Source: Chromatiaceae bacterium
GTDB lineage: Bacteria > Pseudomonadota > Gammaproteobacteria > Chromatiales > Chromatiaceae
Length of the DNA: 6,283 nt
Direction of reading: 5' to 3'
Assembly (NCBI GenBank): GCA_016938795.1
Contig: JAFGTZ010000432.1
Location: forward strand, 1 to 6,283
Shown here: positions 5,654 through 6,283 of the stretch, one piece after another
Position numbering within the stretch: position 1 is the stretch's first letter
Layout: every line of letters starts with the position of its first letter
The notes under the pieces: model-generated
The model's input: only the letters and a program-made list of their open reading frames with translations
What the model was told of the DNA's origin: nothing
Databases searched by the model: none
Made by a program: the position numbers and the translations under genes

Positions 5654-6057
5654 TGCTCAAGTATCTGCTCGATACCTGCATCTGCATCTACATCATCAAG
5701 AACCGCCCCGCTCAGGCGCGCGAGACCTTCAGACGTCATCAAGGACAGCTTGGCATGAGTGCGGTCACACTCATGGAGCTGATCAAGGGCGCCGAGAAAT
5801 CCATGCAGCCCGAGCGGAACCTGGACGTTATTGAAGGCTTTAGCGCCCGCCTTGAGGTGCTGGATTTTGACCGTGAAGCCGCCATTCATGCTGGCCAGAT
5901 CATGGCCGAGCTTCAGCGCCAGGGCCGCATCATTGGTGCTTATGACATCCAGATCGCCGCCCATGCCCGCAGCCGAGGATACATTCTAGTGACCAATAAT
6001 CTGCGTGAATTCGAGCGCGTTCCCGGCCTGCGGCTCGAGAATTGGGCGAGCGAATGA
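5653..6057 (+). CDS. vapC: VapC toxin, PIN-domain ribonuclease
   Basis: This 134-residue PIN-domain endoribonuclease belongs to the enterobacterial-type VapC group, whose characterised members cut initiator tRNA in the anticodon loop. The acidic Mg2+-binding residues are present: D7 (LLDT), E42 (TLMELIKGAEKS), D98 (GAYDIQIAAHA) and probably E119 or E121 in NNLREFERVPGL. The length and the segments PERNLDVIEGF (53-63) and RLEVLDFDREAAIHAGQI (66-83) match the group closely, so the toxin appears intact. One point is odd: the usual DTN motif at 7-9 reads DTC here, and another cysteine follows at 11. DTC does occur in other PIN proteins, so this need not inactivate it. The gene overlaps vapB by 1 nt upstream. 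Downstream its stop overlaps the dctD start by 4 nt (ATGA), so dctD translation is probably coupled to vapC. Confidence 0.93.
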   Translation: MLKYLLDTCICIYIIKNRPAQARETFRRHQGQLGMSAVTLMELIKGAEKSMQPERNLDVIEGFSARLEVLDFDREAAIHAGQIMAELQRQGRIIGAYDIQIAAHARSRGYILVTNNLREFERVPGLRLENWASE

Positions 6058-6283
6058 ACCAATCATCTTGCCAGGTTCTCTTCATCGACGACGAGCAGCA
6101 CATCCGCGCGGCCAACCGCCAGACGCTCGAGCTGGCCGGGCTGGAGGCGCAGGTGTTCGAGCGCGCCGAGCAGGCGCTGGCGCTCATTGCACGCGACTGG
6201 CCGGGCGTGCTGGTGTGCGACATCCGCCTGCCCGGCATGGACGGCCTGACGTTGCTCGCCGAGGCCCATGCCATCGACCCGGA
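6054..6283 (+). CDS. dctD: DctD-type response regulator, N-terminal receiver part (runs off the window)
   Basis: The 76 complete codons visible encode most of a receiver domain: QVLFIDDE (7-14) with acidic pocket D12/D13, the stretch RAANRQTLELAGLEAQVFE (18-36), and LVCDIRLPGMDGL (53-65) with phosphoacceptor D56. Together with the DctB kinase upstream, this points to DctD, an NtrC-type regulator that should continue beyond the window into an AAA+ sigma-54-interaction domain and a Fis-type DNA-binding domain; those parts cannot be seen here. The ATG at 6054 overlaps the vapC stop (ATGA) and has no independent ribosome site of note, so it is probably translated by coupling. With the kinase gene 780 nt away across vapBC, dctD transcription may depend on the vapBC promoter or on read-through from dctB. 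Confidence 0.85.
   Translation, partial: MNQSSCQVLFIDDEQHIRAANRQTLELAGLEAQVFERAEQALALIARDWPGVLVCDIRLPGMDGLTLLAEAHAIDP

Noticed and set aside
1..6283. tRNA, rRNA, CRISPR array, insertion sequence or integrase
   Set aside because: No cloverleaf, no regularly spaced direct repeats, no transposase or recombinase frame and no terminal inverted repeats flanking vapBC were seen.

Overview
The window is GC-rich proteobacterial DNA, with every gene on the + strand. The gene content is a YhcC-type radical SAM protein, UbiU, UbiV and a DctB/DctD C4-dicarboxylate two-component pair. Together with codon use strongly biased to G/C at third positions and a perfect FNR/Anr box, this suggests a gammaproteobacterium that lives partly without oxygen. 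A purple sulfur bacterium or relative (Chromatiales) is a reasonable guess, but it is an inference and not something the sequence proves.

Region 1 (1-366) has no convincing gene. It holds a nested inverted repeat (43-106), a run of small hairpins (149-293) and a perfect FNR-type operator, TTGAT-N4-ATCAA, at 317-330. The operator lies just ahead of a three-gene cluster.

Region 2 (367-3340) is that cluster: a YhcC/TIGR01212 radical SAM protein, then ubiU and ubiV. The gaps are 20 nt and about 44 nt. UbiU and UbiV each keep the four cysteines that bind a [4Fe-4S] cluster in the E. coli proteins. The pair carries out O2-independent hydroxylation steps of ubiquinone synthesis. An FNR box in front fits anaerobic induction of all three Fe-S proteins. 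UbiT, the usual third partner, is not in the window. A perfect 12-bp GC hairpin (3348-3377) closes the region.

Region 3 (3391-6283) is a dctB-dctD locus split by a toxin-antitoxin module. DctB is an intact membrane sensor kinase. After its stop come an imperfect hairpin, a plausible promoter and a 23-bp palindromic operator, then vapB and vapC, which overlap by 1 nt. The vapC stop overlaps the start of a DctD-type response regulator by 4 nt (ATGA), and the regulator runs off the window. The kinase and its regulator are therefore physically separated by vapBC, and dctD appears to be translationally coupled to the toxin gene. A 16-codon ORF that starts with an ATGA overlap at the dctB stop may mark where dctD once began. 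This arrangement is the most unusual thing in the window.
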